Of a stretch of 64,000 nucleotides of DNA, positions 49,596 through 58,485 are shown piece after piece. The stretch is from NCBI RefSeq assembly GCF_014196455.1, contig NZ_JACIDS010000004.1:434001-498000 (forward strand), written 5' to 3'. Positions within the stretch are counted from its first letter, which is position 1. Each line of letters starts with the position of its first letter. The notes beneath the pieces are model-generated. The model was given only the letters and a program-made list of their open reading frames with translations, searched no databases and had not been told where the DNA came from. The position numbers and the translations under genes are program-made. This stretch comes from Kaistia hirudinis. Its GTDB lineage: Bacteria > Pseudomonadota > Alphaproteobacteria > Rhizobiales > Kaistiaceae.

Positions 49596-50401
49596 TTCGC
49601 TTCTCCCATGATGGCACCGGGCGGAACTTCGTCGATGGCGCCGAGCGCGGCGAAATCGACCTTCTGCGCGCCGGCCGGCGGCGTGAAGGTGAAGGCGTCG
49701 GCGGCGAAGTTCGGGCTCGCATTCCAGTTCTTGATGCGGAGCGTATATTCCGGCGCCGCGGCCACGCCCTTGCTGGTGATCACCAGCTGACGGGGAATCG
49801 GCTTCGGCCCCACCTCGACCCAGAGCTGGATGTCGGTATCGATGGTGCGGAAGGCGAGGTGCTCGCATTCGACGCCGTCGATCACGCCGCGGCCGATATG
49901 ATGCGCCTCGATGACGCCGCCCATCAGCGCGCCAAACGCGTCACCCGAGATCAGATCCGCGGCCGGCAGTTCGGCGCCACCCTGACGCAGGGCCGAAACG
50001 ATATCGGCGATGGTCGCGCCCTCGACGGGGAATTGCGCATAGCGGCCGACATTGCGTCCGAGCACGGTGAATGTCTTGCCGTCGCTGACGGCCTCGACAT
50101 CGGCATAGCCGCCGGTGCGGCGGGCGTGGATGCGGTTGGGGCGGTCGAGATCGAGCGACCCGGACGAGGTGAAGCGGATCTTCTGGATCTGCGGCGTCAC
50201 GACCTCGATCGCGGTATCGAAGGTGATCGAAAGCGCCTTCTGGCTCGCGACATAGTCGGACATCGCCTTGACGATCGCCGCCGCGTCGTCCTCGGCACGG
50301 GCCACGCCGGCACCGGCGAGCGCCAGCCCCAGGACGGCCGACGCAAGGACCGCCCGGCGCAGAAATCCGCGCCTGCGGCCGCTGCTGGACAAGTGCGTCA
50401 T
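49592..50401 (-). CDS. DUF2092 periplasmic protein
   Basis: A 269-residue exported protein. An Arg-rich N-terminus (RRRGFLRRAVLASAVLGLALAGAGVARA) gives a signal peptide, possibly Tat. The rest matches DUF2092, a LolA-like beta-barrel half-fold: VKAMSDYVASQKALSITFDTAIEVV, IRFTSSGSLDLDRPNRI, GVECEHLAFRTIDTDIQLWVEVGPKPIPRQLVITSKG (in part). Such proteins may bind lipids or polymers; none is well characterised. The start is the ATG after GGGAGGAA. First gene of a two-gene unit with the small secreted protein. Confidence 0.82.
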   Translation of the reverse strand: MTHLSSSGRRRGFLRRAVLASAVLGLALAGAGVARAEDDAAAIVKAMSDYVASQKALSITFDTAIEVVTPQIQKIRFTSSGSLDLDRPNRIHARRTGGYADVEAVSDGKTFTVLGRNVGRYAQFPVEGATIADIVSALRQGGAELPAADLISGDAFGALMGGVIEAHHIGRGVIDGVECEHLAFRTIDTDIQLWVEVGPKPIPRQLVITSKGVAAAPEYTLRIKNWNASPNFAADAFTFTPPAGAQKVDFAALGAIDEVPPGAIMGEAK

Positions 50402-50495
50402 CGCATTCCTCCCGGAATTTCGTTGGTCTTGCCGGGATGGTAGGCTTCGCGGGACGATATGGTGAACGAATTCGCGACAGACGCGGAGGTTGTCG

Positions 50496-51587
50496 TCAGT
50501 GTCCCTTCTCGCTCGCGGCGAGACGGCGGGCGACGAAGCCGGCGATCGATGGGCCGAGCAGCACGATGAGGAAGAAGCGCAGCGCCTGCAGCGACATGAC
50601 GAAGCCGATGTCGACCGGCGCGGAGGAGGCGATGATCGCGACCGAATCCATGCCGCCGGGGCTCGTCGCGAGATAGGCGGTGAGCGGATCGACGCCGACG
50701 AGCCGCACGAGCAGCAGAGCGAGCGCACCGCAGAAGGCGATGAGCACCAGGATCGACAGGACGAGATGCGGCAGGATCCGCGCGGCGTGGTGCAGGATCT
50801 GCCGCGTGAAGCCGAGCCCGATCCGCCATCCGATCAGCGCATAGCCGATCGACAGCAGCCACTCCGGCAGCACGATGTCGATCACGCCGCCCGCGTGCAG
50901 CGCCGCGCCGGCGATCATCGGCACCAGCATCGTGCCGGAGGGAATGCGGCTGAACCTGCCGATGATCGTTCCGCCCGCGGCGATCGCCAGCGTCGCGGAG
51001 AAGGCGCTCCAGTCGAGCGCCGGAAACCAGATGATCGCGGGACGGGGCGCGGCGGAGAGATCGGCGAAGAATCCCGCGACGATCGAGGCGGCGCCGGCGA
51101 CCATGACCACGCGCAGATATTGCATCAGCGCCACGAGGCGCGCGTCGGCGCCGAAGGTCTCTGCCATCAGCACCATGGCGGAGGCCGCGCCCGGCGAGGA
51201 GCCCCAGACGGCGGTCGTGCCGGGCAGGATGCGGCGACGGCTCATCACGAAGCCGAGGAAGCTCGATGCGAAGACCGTCGTGGCAACGATCGCGACGAAG
51301 AGCGGCCAGTCGGCGAGGAAGGTTCCGAGGATGCCGGGCGTGATCGCCGAGGCGATCAGCATCGCCACGATCGCCTGTGCCGCCAGCGAAAGACCCTCGG
51401 GAACGCGCACCGTCGCGCCGGCCACGCCGGCGCCGATCGCCGCGATCATCGGCCCGAGCAGCAGCGCCGCCGGCAGCCCTGCCGCGAACAGCAGCGCCGA
51501 CACGAGCGCCGACGCGGCAAGGAGCGCGAGCCATTGCAGCGCGCGCGGCCAGAGGCCGATCGTTGGAGAGCGGAAGGAGCGCATCAT
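50496..51587 (-). CDS. AbrB family inner-membrane protein (ammonia monooxygenase-type annotation)
   Basis: A 363-residue polytopic membrane protein with about ten helices in two repeats, matching the AbrB/PF05145 family of putative transporters (often misnamed ammonia monooxygenase). WGSSPGAASAMVLMAETFGADARLVALMQYLRV and YLATSPGGMDSVAIIASSAPVDIGFVMSLQALRF are the two duplicated cores (in part). The frame is open far upstream; I used the ATGATG at 51582-51587, though no ribosome site is evident. Substrate unknown. It is not the soluble AbrB regulator. Confidence 0.82.
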   Translation of the reverse strand: MMRSFRSPTIGLWPRALQWLALLAASALVSALLFAAGLPAALLLGPMIAAIGAGVAGATVRVPEGLSLAAQAIVAMLIASAITPGILGTFLADWPLFVAIVATTVFASSFLGFVMSRRRILPGTTAVWGSSPGAASAMVLMAETFGADARLVALMQYLRVVMVAGAASIVAGFFADLSAAPRPAIIWFPALDWSAFSATLAIAAGGTIIGRFSRIPSGTMLVPMIAGAALHAGGVIDIVLPEWLLSIGYALIGWRIGLGFTRQILHHAARILPHLVLSILVLIAFCGALALLLVRLVGVDPLTAYLATSPGGMDSVAIIASSAPVDIGFVMSLQALRFFLIVLLGPSIAGFVARRLAASEKGH

Positions 51588-51736
51588 CGGGGGAGGGAGC
51601 CTCTGAACGGGGGCATGATAGCACCATCGCCCCGCGCGCGGCGACGATGGACCGCGACCAAGCGTCCGCGCGGCAGCGCCGATCCTCTCCAATCCGTGAT
51701 CGCCCCGAACTTGACCGGGCCCGGGCATCGGGTCAG

Positions 51737-52087
51737 ATGGACGCCATGCAACGTGCGCTCCGCACATTCCTGGCTCTGTTGATGTTGGTCGGCGTCGCGC
51801 TGGCCGGCGGTGCTTCGCCGGCCTCGGCCGATCCGGATCGGCATGCCGGCATGGCGGATTGTCCGCATGCCGCTCTGGCGGATCATGGCAAGGCGCCGAG
51901 GCCCGGCCATCCCGCGACGGCCATGCCGATGATGCCGTGCTGCACCAGCCTGCCGCCTGCGAGCAGCGCCGAGGCGGCGATGCTGCGTGTTCCCGTGCGG
52001 CAGGCCAGCCCTGCACTGCGTCCGGTCTCCGACCGGTTGCCGGCGGGCGACGCGCCCGGGCCGGAACTGCCACCGCCGCGCGCCTGA
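51737..52087 (+). CDS. small secreted Cys/His/Met-containing protein, possibly copper-related
   Basis: A 116-residue protein with a signal peptide (RALRTFLALLMLVGVALAGGASPASA). The mature part is short and has potential metal ligands in HAGMADCPHAALADHGK and HPATAMPMMPCCTSLP, then a Pro/Ala-rich tail. No family is recognised. ATG at 51737 or 51746 may start it. The next gene, 87 bp on, is a Met-rich DUF305 protein; the pair suggests periplasmic copper handling (inference). Confidence 0.65.
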   Translation: MDAMQRALRTFLALLMLVGVALAGGASPASADPDRHAGMADCPHAALADHGKAPRPGHPATAMPMMPCCTSLPPASSAEAAMLRVPVRQASPALRPVSDRLPAGDAPGPELPPPRA

Positions 52088-52174
52088 CGGATCGACGATC
52101 TGCCGAGGGACCGGCGGCGCGCGGGCCGCGCCGGTGCCCATGCGCATGCCCGCTGACCATTCAGGATATTGACG

Positions 52175-52576
52175 ATGAAGACGTCTCGTACGCTTGCGGC
52201 ACTCGCGGCCGCGCTTCTGCTGCCGGTCGCGCTGGCGACCGCGCAGGACAAGGGAATGATGGACCATGGCGCGATGGGCGGCGACATGCCCATGCAGGGC
52301 ATGGACGGGGCCGACGCCAGCCCGTCGACGCAGGCGTTTCGCGCCGCCGACAAGGCGATGATGCAGGGCATGATGATCGATTACACCGGCAATGCCGATG
52401 TCGACTTCGTGCGCGGCATGATCCCGCATCACGAGGGCGCGATCGCCATGGCCCGCGTCGAACTGCAATACGGCAAGGATCCGGAGATCCGGAAGCTGGC
52501 CGAGGCGATCATCAAGGCGCAGGACAGCGAGATCGCCTTCATGAAGGCCTGGCTCGCCAAGAACGACGCCAAATAG
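52175..52576 (+). CDS. DUF305 family Met/His-rich periplasmic protein
   Basis: A 133-residue secreted protein. The signal peptide is [20 protein letters not shown], followed by a Met-rich stretch ([19 protein letters not shown]) and the DUF305 core: [36 protein letters not shown] (in part), with the conserved HHxGAIxMA. DUF305 proteins are often near copper-resistance genes and are thought to bind Cu(I). The ATG at 52175 is preferred over a TTG two codons earlier because AGGA is then 8 bp away. Confidence 0.88.
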   Translation: MKTSRTLAALAAALLLPVALATAQDKGMMDHGAMGGDMPMQGMDGADASPSTQAFRAADKAMMQGMMIDYTGNADVDFVRGMIPHHEGAIAMARVELQYGKDPEIRKLAEAIIKAQDSEIAFMKAWLAKNDAK

Positions 52577-52726
52577 GGCATCTTCACGGCGCGGCGGCAC
52601 GCCGCCGCGCCGTTCCTGCGGGGCTCCGCACGGTGAATCGTTGACACCGCGTGCGGCGCGATGTTCCCTCGCGTTACGGGCGGCAGGGCGCACTCCCGGC
52701 GCCGGGCATCGGAGGATCCTCGCATC

Positions 52727-53497
52727 ATGTTTCCTGCAGTTCGTTTCGCTCTCGCCGGCACGGGCCTCGCCCTCGGCATCCTGTTCGCCGGCGCGGCGTC
52801 CGCGGCGACTTCGCCCGCGATGCAAGCCTGCTCCGACCAGTGGTCGCAGCTGAAGGCGGACGACAAGGTTCCGGCCGGCCAGACCTGGCCGAAATTCTGG
52901 AGCCAGTGCGCCAAGGACTACGCCGCCGCGCATCCGGACGATGCCGCCGCTGCCGCCGACAAGACCGCCGCCGCGCCCGCGGAGCCGCCGCCCGCCAAGA
53001 CCAAGTCCACGGCCAAGACCGCGCCCACGCCGGCTCCCGCACCTGCCGATGACGCCGCTGCCGGCGGCAAGGGCAAGTCGCCGGCCATGGCGGCCTGTTC
53101 CGACCAGTGGGCGAAGCTGAAGGCCGACAACAAGGTGCCGGCCGGCCAGACCTGGCCGAAGTTCTGGAGCCAGTGCGCCAAGGACTATGCCGCCGCGCAT
53201 CCTGACGAGGCAGCTGCGGCGAAGTCCACCGCGAAGTCGAAGGCGGCCAAGGCCAATGACGACGAGCTCGGCGCGCCGCTGCCCGATCCCGAAGTCGCCG
53301 CCAAGGTCGATCCGAACAAGCCGGCCGTCGCCGGCAAGAAGGAGCCGACGCCGGGCCAGAAGGCCGCCTGGGCCCGCATGCGCGCCTGCGGCGCCGAATG
53401 GCAGTCCGAGAAGAAGGCCGGGACGCTGCCGGCCGGCGCGAAGTGGCCGCAATATTGGAGCGACTGCAACAAGCGCCTGAAGGCCAAGGGCCAGTAA
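52727..53497 (+). CDS. secreted protein with three 35-40-residue Cys-x26-Cys modules
   Basis: A 256-residue exported protein (signal peptide FALAGTGLALGILFAGAASA). It contains three copies of a module with two Cys 25 residues apart: C35-C61, C124-C150 and C221-C247, each with the pattern W...LKA..KVPAG(Q/A)xWP(K/Q)(F/Y)WS(Q/D)C. Modules 1 and 2 are almost identical, also at DNA level; module 3 is more divergent. Linkers are Ala/Lys/Pro-rich. Each module probably forms one disulfide. Similar single modules occur in rhizobial hypothetical proteins, but no function is known. GGAGGA lies 10 bp before the ATG. Confidence 0.82.
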   Translation: MFPAVRFALAGTGLALGILFAGAASAATSPAMQACSDQWSQLKADDKVPAGQTWPKFWSQCAKDYAAAHPDDAAAAADKTAAAPAEPPPAKTKSTAKTAPTPAPAPADDAAAGGKGKSPAMAACSDQWAKLKADNKVPAGQTWPKFWSQCAKDYAAAHPDEAAAAKSTAKSKAAKANDDELGAPLPDPEVAAKVDPNKPAVAGKKEPTPGQKAAWARMRACGAEWQSEKKAGTLPAGAKWPQYWSDCNKRLKAKGQ

Positions 53498-53575
53498 TCG
53501 CCCCCAGTCCATTCCACGACGTCACCGGCGGGCCAGTTCCCGCCGGTTCCATTCGCACATGCCGGGGAGACGAAG

Positions 53576-54796
53576 ATGGGGCTGCTGTTCAAGGACGACC
53601 TCCTCGACGAGTTCGGTACCTGGGCGCTGGCCTATATTCCTTATGGCGGCCCCGACTTCGGCGAACTCGCGGCAGTGGGGGCGGCCACGGGTGACGATGG
53701 TCCGGATGCCTATTACGAGGCATGGATCGCGGCGGGTGATCGCGCGGCCGCCGACGCCGAGGCGGCGGCATCGAAGGGCCGGACTGCTGATGCCCGCGAT
53801 CTCTTTCTGCGCGCCTCGGTGTTCTATAATTCGTCGTTCCACCCGATCTACGGCGCGCCGACGGATCCGCGCCTCGTTGCCGCCTATCGCAAGCAGATTG
53901 CGGCGATGAACCGTGGCCTGGCGCTGTTCGAAGCCCCGATCCTGCCGCTGACGATCGCCTTCGAGGGCATCGCCATGCCGGCCTATTTCGTTCCGGCTGC
54001 GGGCTTCGAACACGAAGTGCGGCCGCTGGTGATCTTCACCAACGGCTATGACGGCACCGTCACGGATATGTATTTCGCCTCGGCCGCCGCCGCCTCGCGG
54101 CACGGATTCCACAGCCTGATCTTTGACGGTCCCGGACAGGGCGCCGTGCTGTACGAGCAGGGGGTGCCGATCCGGCCCGACTGGGAGGTCGTGATCCGCG
54201 CTGTCGTCGATTTTGCGTTGGAACTGCCGCTGGTCGATCCTGCCCGGATCGCGCTCAATGGCTGGAGCTTCGGCGGCTATCTCGCGACGCGCGCGGCGAC
54301 GGGGGAGCATCGGATCGCGGCGCTCGTCGCCGATCCGATCCAGCTTGGCCTTGCCGACGGCTTTCGTTCCGTGGCCGTCAAATTCGGCGCCACGCCTGAA
54401 GAGGCCGCGGATTTGCGGCGCCTCAAGCCGGCGATGATCGACGCCTTCCAAGCTTTCGTCGCGGGCAATCCTTCGCTGCAATGGAAGATCGTCCAACGCG
54501 GTCTCTGGGTGCACGGGCTGTCAACGATCGCCGATTATCTCGCCGTCGCCGAGGACTTCACCATCAATGGCCGGATCGGAGATATCCGCTGTCCGGTCAT
54601 GATGACGCTGGCGGAGCGGGACGGCCTCGCCGCAGGGACGAACGCCGTCGCGTCCGAACTCAAGGTGCCGTATCGGATCATGCCGTTCACGGCCGCCGAG
54701 GGCGCCGGCGACCATTGCGAAATGCAGAACCGTTCGCTGCTCAATCGGCGGACCTTCGAATGGCTTGACGCCGTGTTCGCAGGCGAGTTGCGCTGA
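53576..54796 (+). CDS. alpha/beta hydrolase, FrsA / pseudooxynicotine-hydrolase-like
   Basis: A 406-residue hydrolase with a helical N-terminal lid of ~140 residues (ARDLFLRASVFYNSSFHPIYG) and an alpha/beta-hydrolase core. The nucleophile is in NGWSFGGYLATRA, the oxyanion region in VIFTNGYDGTVTDMYF and FDGPGQGAVLYEQG, the acid in TLAERDGLAAG and the His in GAGDHCEMQN. The architecture resembles 2,6-dihydroxypseudooxynicotine hydrolase and other C-C or ester hydrolases of the DUF1100 group. A single gene; the substrate is unknown. Confidence 0.85.
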   Translation: MGLLFKDDLLDEFGTWALAYIPYGGPDFGELAAVGAATGDDGPDAYYEAWIAAGDRAAADAEAAASKGRTADARDLFLRASVFYNSSFHPIYGAPTDPRLVAAYRKQIAAMNRGLALFEAPILPLTIAFEGIAMPAYFVPAAGFEHEVRPLVIFTNGYDGTVTDMYFASAAAASRHGFHSLIFDGPGQGAVLYEQGVPIRPDWEVVIRAVVDFALELPLVDPARIALNGWSFGGYLATRAATGEHRIAALVADPIQLGLADGFRSVAVKFGATPEEAADLRRLKPAMIDAFQAFVAGNPSLQWKIVQRGLWVHGLSTIADYLAVAEDFTINGRIGDIRCPVMMTLAERDGLAAGTNAVASELKVPYRIMPFTAAEGAGDHCEMQNRSLLNRRTFEWLDAVFAGELR

Positions 54797-54920
54797 CGGG
54801 TCGGGCGGCTTGAACCGGCCGCCGGCGATGCGAGGAGGCGGCGGCGTTCTCGAAAAGGCGTTCCAGTTCGTGGGCGAATGCACTAGAGGCTAGACGAATT
54901 CTCCAGACGCAGAGCCTCGA

Positions 54921-55880
54921 TTGACCGAAGATCACACCCATTCCTCCGTCGCCGCGCCCGAACTCCTCACGCTGCGTGATGTGCTGCGCTATGCTGTGAG
55001 CCGTTTCAACGCCGCCGGCATCGCCTTTGGCCACGGGGCGTCCTCGGCGTTCGACGAGGCCGCCTATCTGGTTCTCGAGGGGCTGCATCTCCCGATCGAC
55101 CAGCTCGAGCCGTTCCTCGATGCGCGGTTGCTGGCCGATGAACGCGCCCGTCTCCTCGCGCTGATCGAGGCGCGGGTCACTACGCGCAAGCCGCTCGCCT
55201 ATCTCCTGAAGCGCGCCTATGTGCAGGGCATCCCGCTCTATGTCGACGAGCGCGTGATCGTTCCGCGCTCCTTCATCTGCGAGCTGCTCTATTCCGATGC
55301 CTTCGGCGGCGAGGATTTCACGCTGGTCGAGGATACGGATTCGGTCGAGACGGTGCTGGACCTCTGCACCGGATCCGGCGCGATCGCGATTCTCGCCTCC
55401 AACGTGTTCGAGAATGCCGAGATCGATGCGGTCGACCTCTCGTCCGACGCGCTCGAGGTCGCGCGCATCAATGTCGACCAGCAGGGCCTCGCCGGCCGGA
55501 TCGAACTCTATGAGGGCGATCTGTTCGCGCCGCTCGAAGGCAAGCGCTACGACCTGATCCTCACCAACCCGCCCTATGTCGACGAAATCGCCATGGAGGA
55601 GCTGCCGGAGGAATATCGCCATGAGCCCGCCATGGCGCTCGGCTCCGGCCTCGATGGACTCGATATCGTCCGCCGCATCCTGGCCGTGGCGCCCGACCAT
55701 CTGAACCCCGGCGGCGGCATTCTCTGCGAGATCGGCGCCGGGCGCGAGATCCTCGAAGCCGAGTTCCCGGACTTCGAATTCCTCTGGCTCGACACCGAGG
55801 AGAGCGAGGGCGAAGTGTTCTGGCTCTCTGCCGAGGCGCTCGGCGTCGCGGATTCAAGCACGATCGGCGCCGTCGACTGA
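54921..55880 (+). CDS. prmB: 50S ribosomal protein uL3 N5-glutamine methyltransferase PrmB
   Basis: A 319-residue SAM-dependent enzyme that methylates a glutamine of ribosomal protein L3. It has the SAM motif LDLCTGSGAIAI (147-) and the glutamine-site NPPY (216-219), followed by VDEIAMEELPEEYRHEPAMALGSGLDGLD (in part), which is characteristic of PrmB and not PrmC. I used a TTG at 54921 as start; no closer ATG or GTG would keep the conserved N-terminal domain, and the ribosome site is weak. It is upstream of phaC in the same direction. Confidence 0.9.
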   Translation: MTEDHTHSSVAAPELLTLRDVLRYAVSRFNAAGIAFGHGASSAFDEAAYLVLEGLHLPIDQLEPFLDARLLADERARLLALIEARVTTRKPLAYLLKRAYVQGIPLYVDERVIVPRSFICELLYSDAFGGEDFTLVEDTDSVETVLDLCTGSGAIAILASNVFENAEIDAVDLSSDALEVARINVDQQGLAGRIELYEGDLFAPLEGKRYDLILTNPPYVDEIAMEELPEEYRHEPAMALGSGLDGLDIVRRILAVAPDHLNPGGGILCEIGAGREILEAEFPDFEFLWLDTEESEGEVFWLSAEALGVADSSTIGAVD

Positions 55881-55969
55881 TCGTCCGCGACGTTGACACC
55901 GGTCAATGCGATCCCGATGTCGAGGATCAGGATGCCTTGGCATCGACCGGTGGCGTGAGGACGACGGAC

Positions 55970-57784
55970 ATGGACATGCGCAGTGGAGGCCCCGCGCATA
56001 AGGCGCATGATCCCGGCGCGCTCAGCGCGGTCGAACCGTCCCCCGCCGCCGACGGTTTGCCTGAAGAGGCCTTCCGCCATCTCGACAAGCTGGCCGCAGC
56101 CACGCTGGCGCGGGCGACCTTCGGCCTCTCGCCCGCCGCGATCGGCCTTGCCTATGCCGATTGGGCGCTGCATCTGGCCGCCGCGCCCGGCAAGCAGGCC
56201 GAACTCGTCATGAAGGCGTGGCGGAAGCTCGCCCGGCTTTCGGAGCAGGCAGCCCGCGCCGCCGCGGATCCGCAGGCCGCGCCCTGCATCGAGCCGCTGC
56301 CGGGCGACGACCGCTTCCGCGGCGAGGCATGGCAGCTCCCCGCCTACAAGATGCTCTACCAGTCGTTTCTGCTGACCCAGCAATGGTGGCACAACGCGAC
56401 ACATGATGTGCCCGGCGTGTCGCGCCATCATGAGGACGTCGTGTTCTTCGCCGCGCGACAGCTGCTCGACATGGTGTCGCCGGCGAACTTCCTCGCCACC
56501 AATCCCGAGGTGCTCCGGCGGACGATCGAGACGGGCGGCACCAATCTTCTCCGCGGTGCGATCAATGCGGCCGAGGATGCACGCCGCGCTGCCGGGCATC
56601 TGCCGCCGGTGGGCGCCGACGCCTTCGTGGTCGGCCGCGATGTCGCGGTCACGCCCGGCAAGGTGGTGTTCCGCAACCATCTGATCGAGCTGATCCAGTA
56701 CGCGCCCGCGACGGAGACCGTCCACGCCGAGCCGATCCTGATCGTGCCGGCCTGGATCATGAAATTCTACATCCTCGACCTGTCGCCGCAGAACTCGCTG
56801 GTGCGCTTCCTGGTCGAGCAGGGCCACACGGTGTTCTGCGTCTCCTGGCGCAATGTCACGGGCGAGGATCGCGAACTTTCGCTCGACGATTATCGCCGCC
56901 TCGGCGTGCTCGCGGCGCTCGATGCGGTCGAGGCGATCCTGCCCGGGCGCAAGGTGCACGCCGCCGGCTATTGCCTCGGCGGCACGCTGCTGGCGCTCAC
57001 CGCCGCCGCGATGGCTGAGACGGGCGATGACCGCCTCGCCTCGATGACGCTGCTCGCCGCGCAGACGGATTTCACGGAAGCCGGCGAGTTGCAGCTCTTC
57101 ATCGACGAGAGCGAGGTGTCGTTCCTGGAGGCGATGATGTGGGAGCGCGGCGTGCTCGATTCCGAGCAGATGGCCGGCGCCTTCCAGATGCTGCGCTCGA
57201 ACGATCTCGTCTGGTCGCGCGTGATTCGCGACTATCTGATGGGCGAGCGCCAGCCCATGATCGACCTTATGGCCTGGAACGCCGACGCGACGCGCATGCC
57301 CTATCGCATGCATTCGCAATATCTGCGCGAGCTCTTCCTCGACAACGACCTCGCCGCCGGCCGTTATCGCGTCGACGGGCAGGCGATCGAGATCCAGAAT
57401 ATCAAGGCGCCGATCTTCGCCGTGGGCACCGAGCGCGACCATGTCGCGCCGTGGCGCTCGGTCTACAAGATCCACTATCTCGCCGACACCGAGGTCACCT
57501 TCGCGCTGACGGTCGGCGGCCACAATGCCGGCATCGTCAGCGAACCCGGCCATCCCCGTCGCTCCTTCAAAATAGCGACGCATAGCGACGGGGCGCTGCA
57601 TCTCAGCCCCGAGGAATGGCTCGAAACTGCCGAGCAGCGTCCGGGATCATGGTGGCTCGCCTGGCATGACTGGCTCGCCGGTCATTCGTCGCGCGACCGT
57701 GTGGCGCCGCCGGCAATGGGCGCGCCGGAGGCCGGCTATCCGCCGCTTGCCGACGCGCCGGGCACCTATGTGCTGCAGAAATAG
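55970..57784 (+). CDS. phaC: class I poly(R)-hydroxyalkanoate synthase PhaC
   Basis: A 604-residue polymerase that joins hydroxyacyl-CoA units into polyester storage granules. The lipase-like box has the catalytic Cys in AAGYCLGGTLL; the Asp is in GTERDHVAPW and the His in VGGHNAGIVSEPGH. The N-terminal PhaC_N domain has FRGEAWQLPAYKMLYQSFLLTQQWW (in part). Length fits class I. Translation is placed at the ATG at 55970 (GAGG upstream); the frame is open 33 bp further with non-ATG starts. No phaAB or phasin genes are nearby. Confidence 0.93.
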   Translation: MDMRSGGPAHKAHDPGALSAVEPSPAADGLPEEAFRHLDKLAAATLARATFGLSPAAIGLAYADWALHLAAAPGKQAELVMKAWRKLARLSEQAARAAADPQAAPCIEPLPGDDRFRGEAWQLPAYKMLYQSFLLTQQWWHNATHDVPGVSRHHEDVVFFAARQLLDMVSPANFLATNPEVLRRTIETGGTNLLRGAINAAEDARRAAGHLPPVGADAFVVGRDVAVTPGKVVFRNHLIELIQYAPATETVHAEPILIVPAWIMKFYILDLSPQNSLVRFLVEQGHTVFCVSWRNVTGEDRELSLDDYRRLGVLAALDAVEAILPGRKVHAAGYCLGGTLLALTAAAMAETGDDRLASMTLLAAQTDFTEAGELQLFIDESEVSFLEAMMWERGVLDSEQMAGAFQMLRSNDLVWSRVIRDYLMGERQPMIDLMAWNADATRMPYRMHSQYLRELFLDNDLAAGRYRVDGQAIEIQNIKAPIFAVGTERDHVAPWRSVYKIHYLADTEVTFALTVGGHNAGIVSEPGHPRRSFKIATHSDGALHLSPEEWLETAEQRPGSWWLAWHDWLAGHSSRDRVAPPAMGAPEAGYPPLADAPGTYVLQK

Positions 57785-57792
57785 CGCGCCGG

Positions 57793-58179
57793 TCAGGCGA
57801 TCGCGGAGACGATGTCGGTGCGCGCGAAGTCATTGCCGATGAAGAGCAGCGGGCAACCGCGCTCGGCCGCCAGCGCATAGGCGAAGCAGTCGCCGAGGTT
57901 GAGGCTGGCGGGATGCCGACCCTTGCCCCAGCGCCGATAGGCGGCGCGGACCCGCAGTGCCGTTTCGGCCGTCACGGGGATGATGCTCGGACCCAAGCCC
58001 TCGAGCAGGGCCTCAAGGGCGTCGAACTGGCCGCGACCGTCGGCGACGATCATGGCCTCGGACAGCGTTCCGGCGGAAATCAGAAGGCTGGACGCCGACT
58101 GGAGCGCCTGCATGCACGCTGGTCCTTCCGGTTCACCGAGACAGATCGCCATCAAGGCCGACGTGTCGACGACGATCAT
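57793..58179 (-). CDS. vapC: VapC-type PIN-domain toxin
   Basis: A 128-residue PIN-domain ribonuclease. The acidic metal site is intact: D5 (MIVVDTSALM), E41 (TLSEAMIV), D97 (NLGDCFAYALA) and D117 (FIGNDFARTDI). VapC toxins cut specific tRNA or rRNA sites. Its start overlaps the antitoxin stop (ATGA). It is convergent with phaC (8 bp apart). Confidence 0.93.
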   Translation of the reverse strand: MIVVDTSALMAICLGEPEGPACMQALQSASSLLISAGTLSEAMIVADGRGQFDALEALLEGLGPSIIPVTAETALRVRAAYRRWGKGRHPASLNLGDCFAYALAAERGCPLLFIGNDFARTDIVSAIA

Positions 58180-58445
58180 CCCGGCAGGCCGTTCTCATCG
58201 TAGAGATAATCCTGGCTCCGTGCGGCGCTGGGACCGGCGAGTGCCTTGGCCTTGGCGGTCTCCCAGATGCCTTCCATCAGCCTGCGCCGCGCAGCGATCT
58301 GCTCTTCGGTCAGGGCAGGGAGCTCGACCGGCACGAGGCGGACGGAGGGTTTGCCGTCGCGCGTCAGCACGATCTCGTCACCGGCCTCGGCGCGGCGGAC
58401 GAGTTCGCCGAGCTGCGTCTCGGCCTCTGCGAGGGAAATGCGCAT
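58176..58445 (-). CDS. vapB: VapB-type (Phd/YefM-like) antitoxin
   Basis: An 89-residue antitoxin with a Phd/YefM-type N-terminal DNA-binding fold: ISLAEAETQLGELVRRAEAGDEIVLTRDGKPSVRLVPV (in part). The C-terminal helices (EEQIAARRRLMEGIWETAKAKALAGPSAARSQDYLYDENG, in part) would block the toxin. First gene of the pair. A perfect 22-bp palindrome lies 18 bp upstream of its start. Confidence 0.92.
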   Translation of the reverse strand: MRISLAEAETQLGELVRRAEAGDEIVLTRDGKPSVRLVPVELPALTEEQIAARRRLMEGIWETAKAKALAGPSAARSQDYLYDENGLPG

Positions 58446-58463
58446 GGGGGAACCTCGATCGAT

Positions 58464-58485
58464 TCCGGACGACCGGTCGTCCGGA
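58464..58485. promoter_or_regulatory. perfect 22-bp palindrome, probable VapBC operator
   Basis: An 11-bp arm TCCGGACGACC (58464-58474) is followed directly by its exact complement to 58485. It lies 18 bp upstream of vapB and just downstream of a minus-strand TATAGT (58494-58499), so a bound VapBC complex would block transcription. The rest of 58446-58703 shows nothing else distinct; the rlmN promoter was not identified. Confidence 0.7.

Noticed and set aside
51700-51736. CueR-like operator before the Met/His-rich pair
   Set aside because: A TGACC...GGTCA inverted repeat is present but does not resemble the ACCTTCC-type CueR site and no promoter with long spacer was visible.
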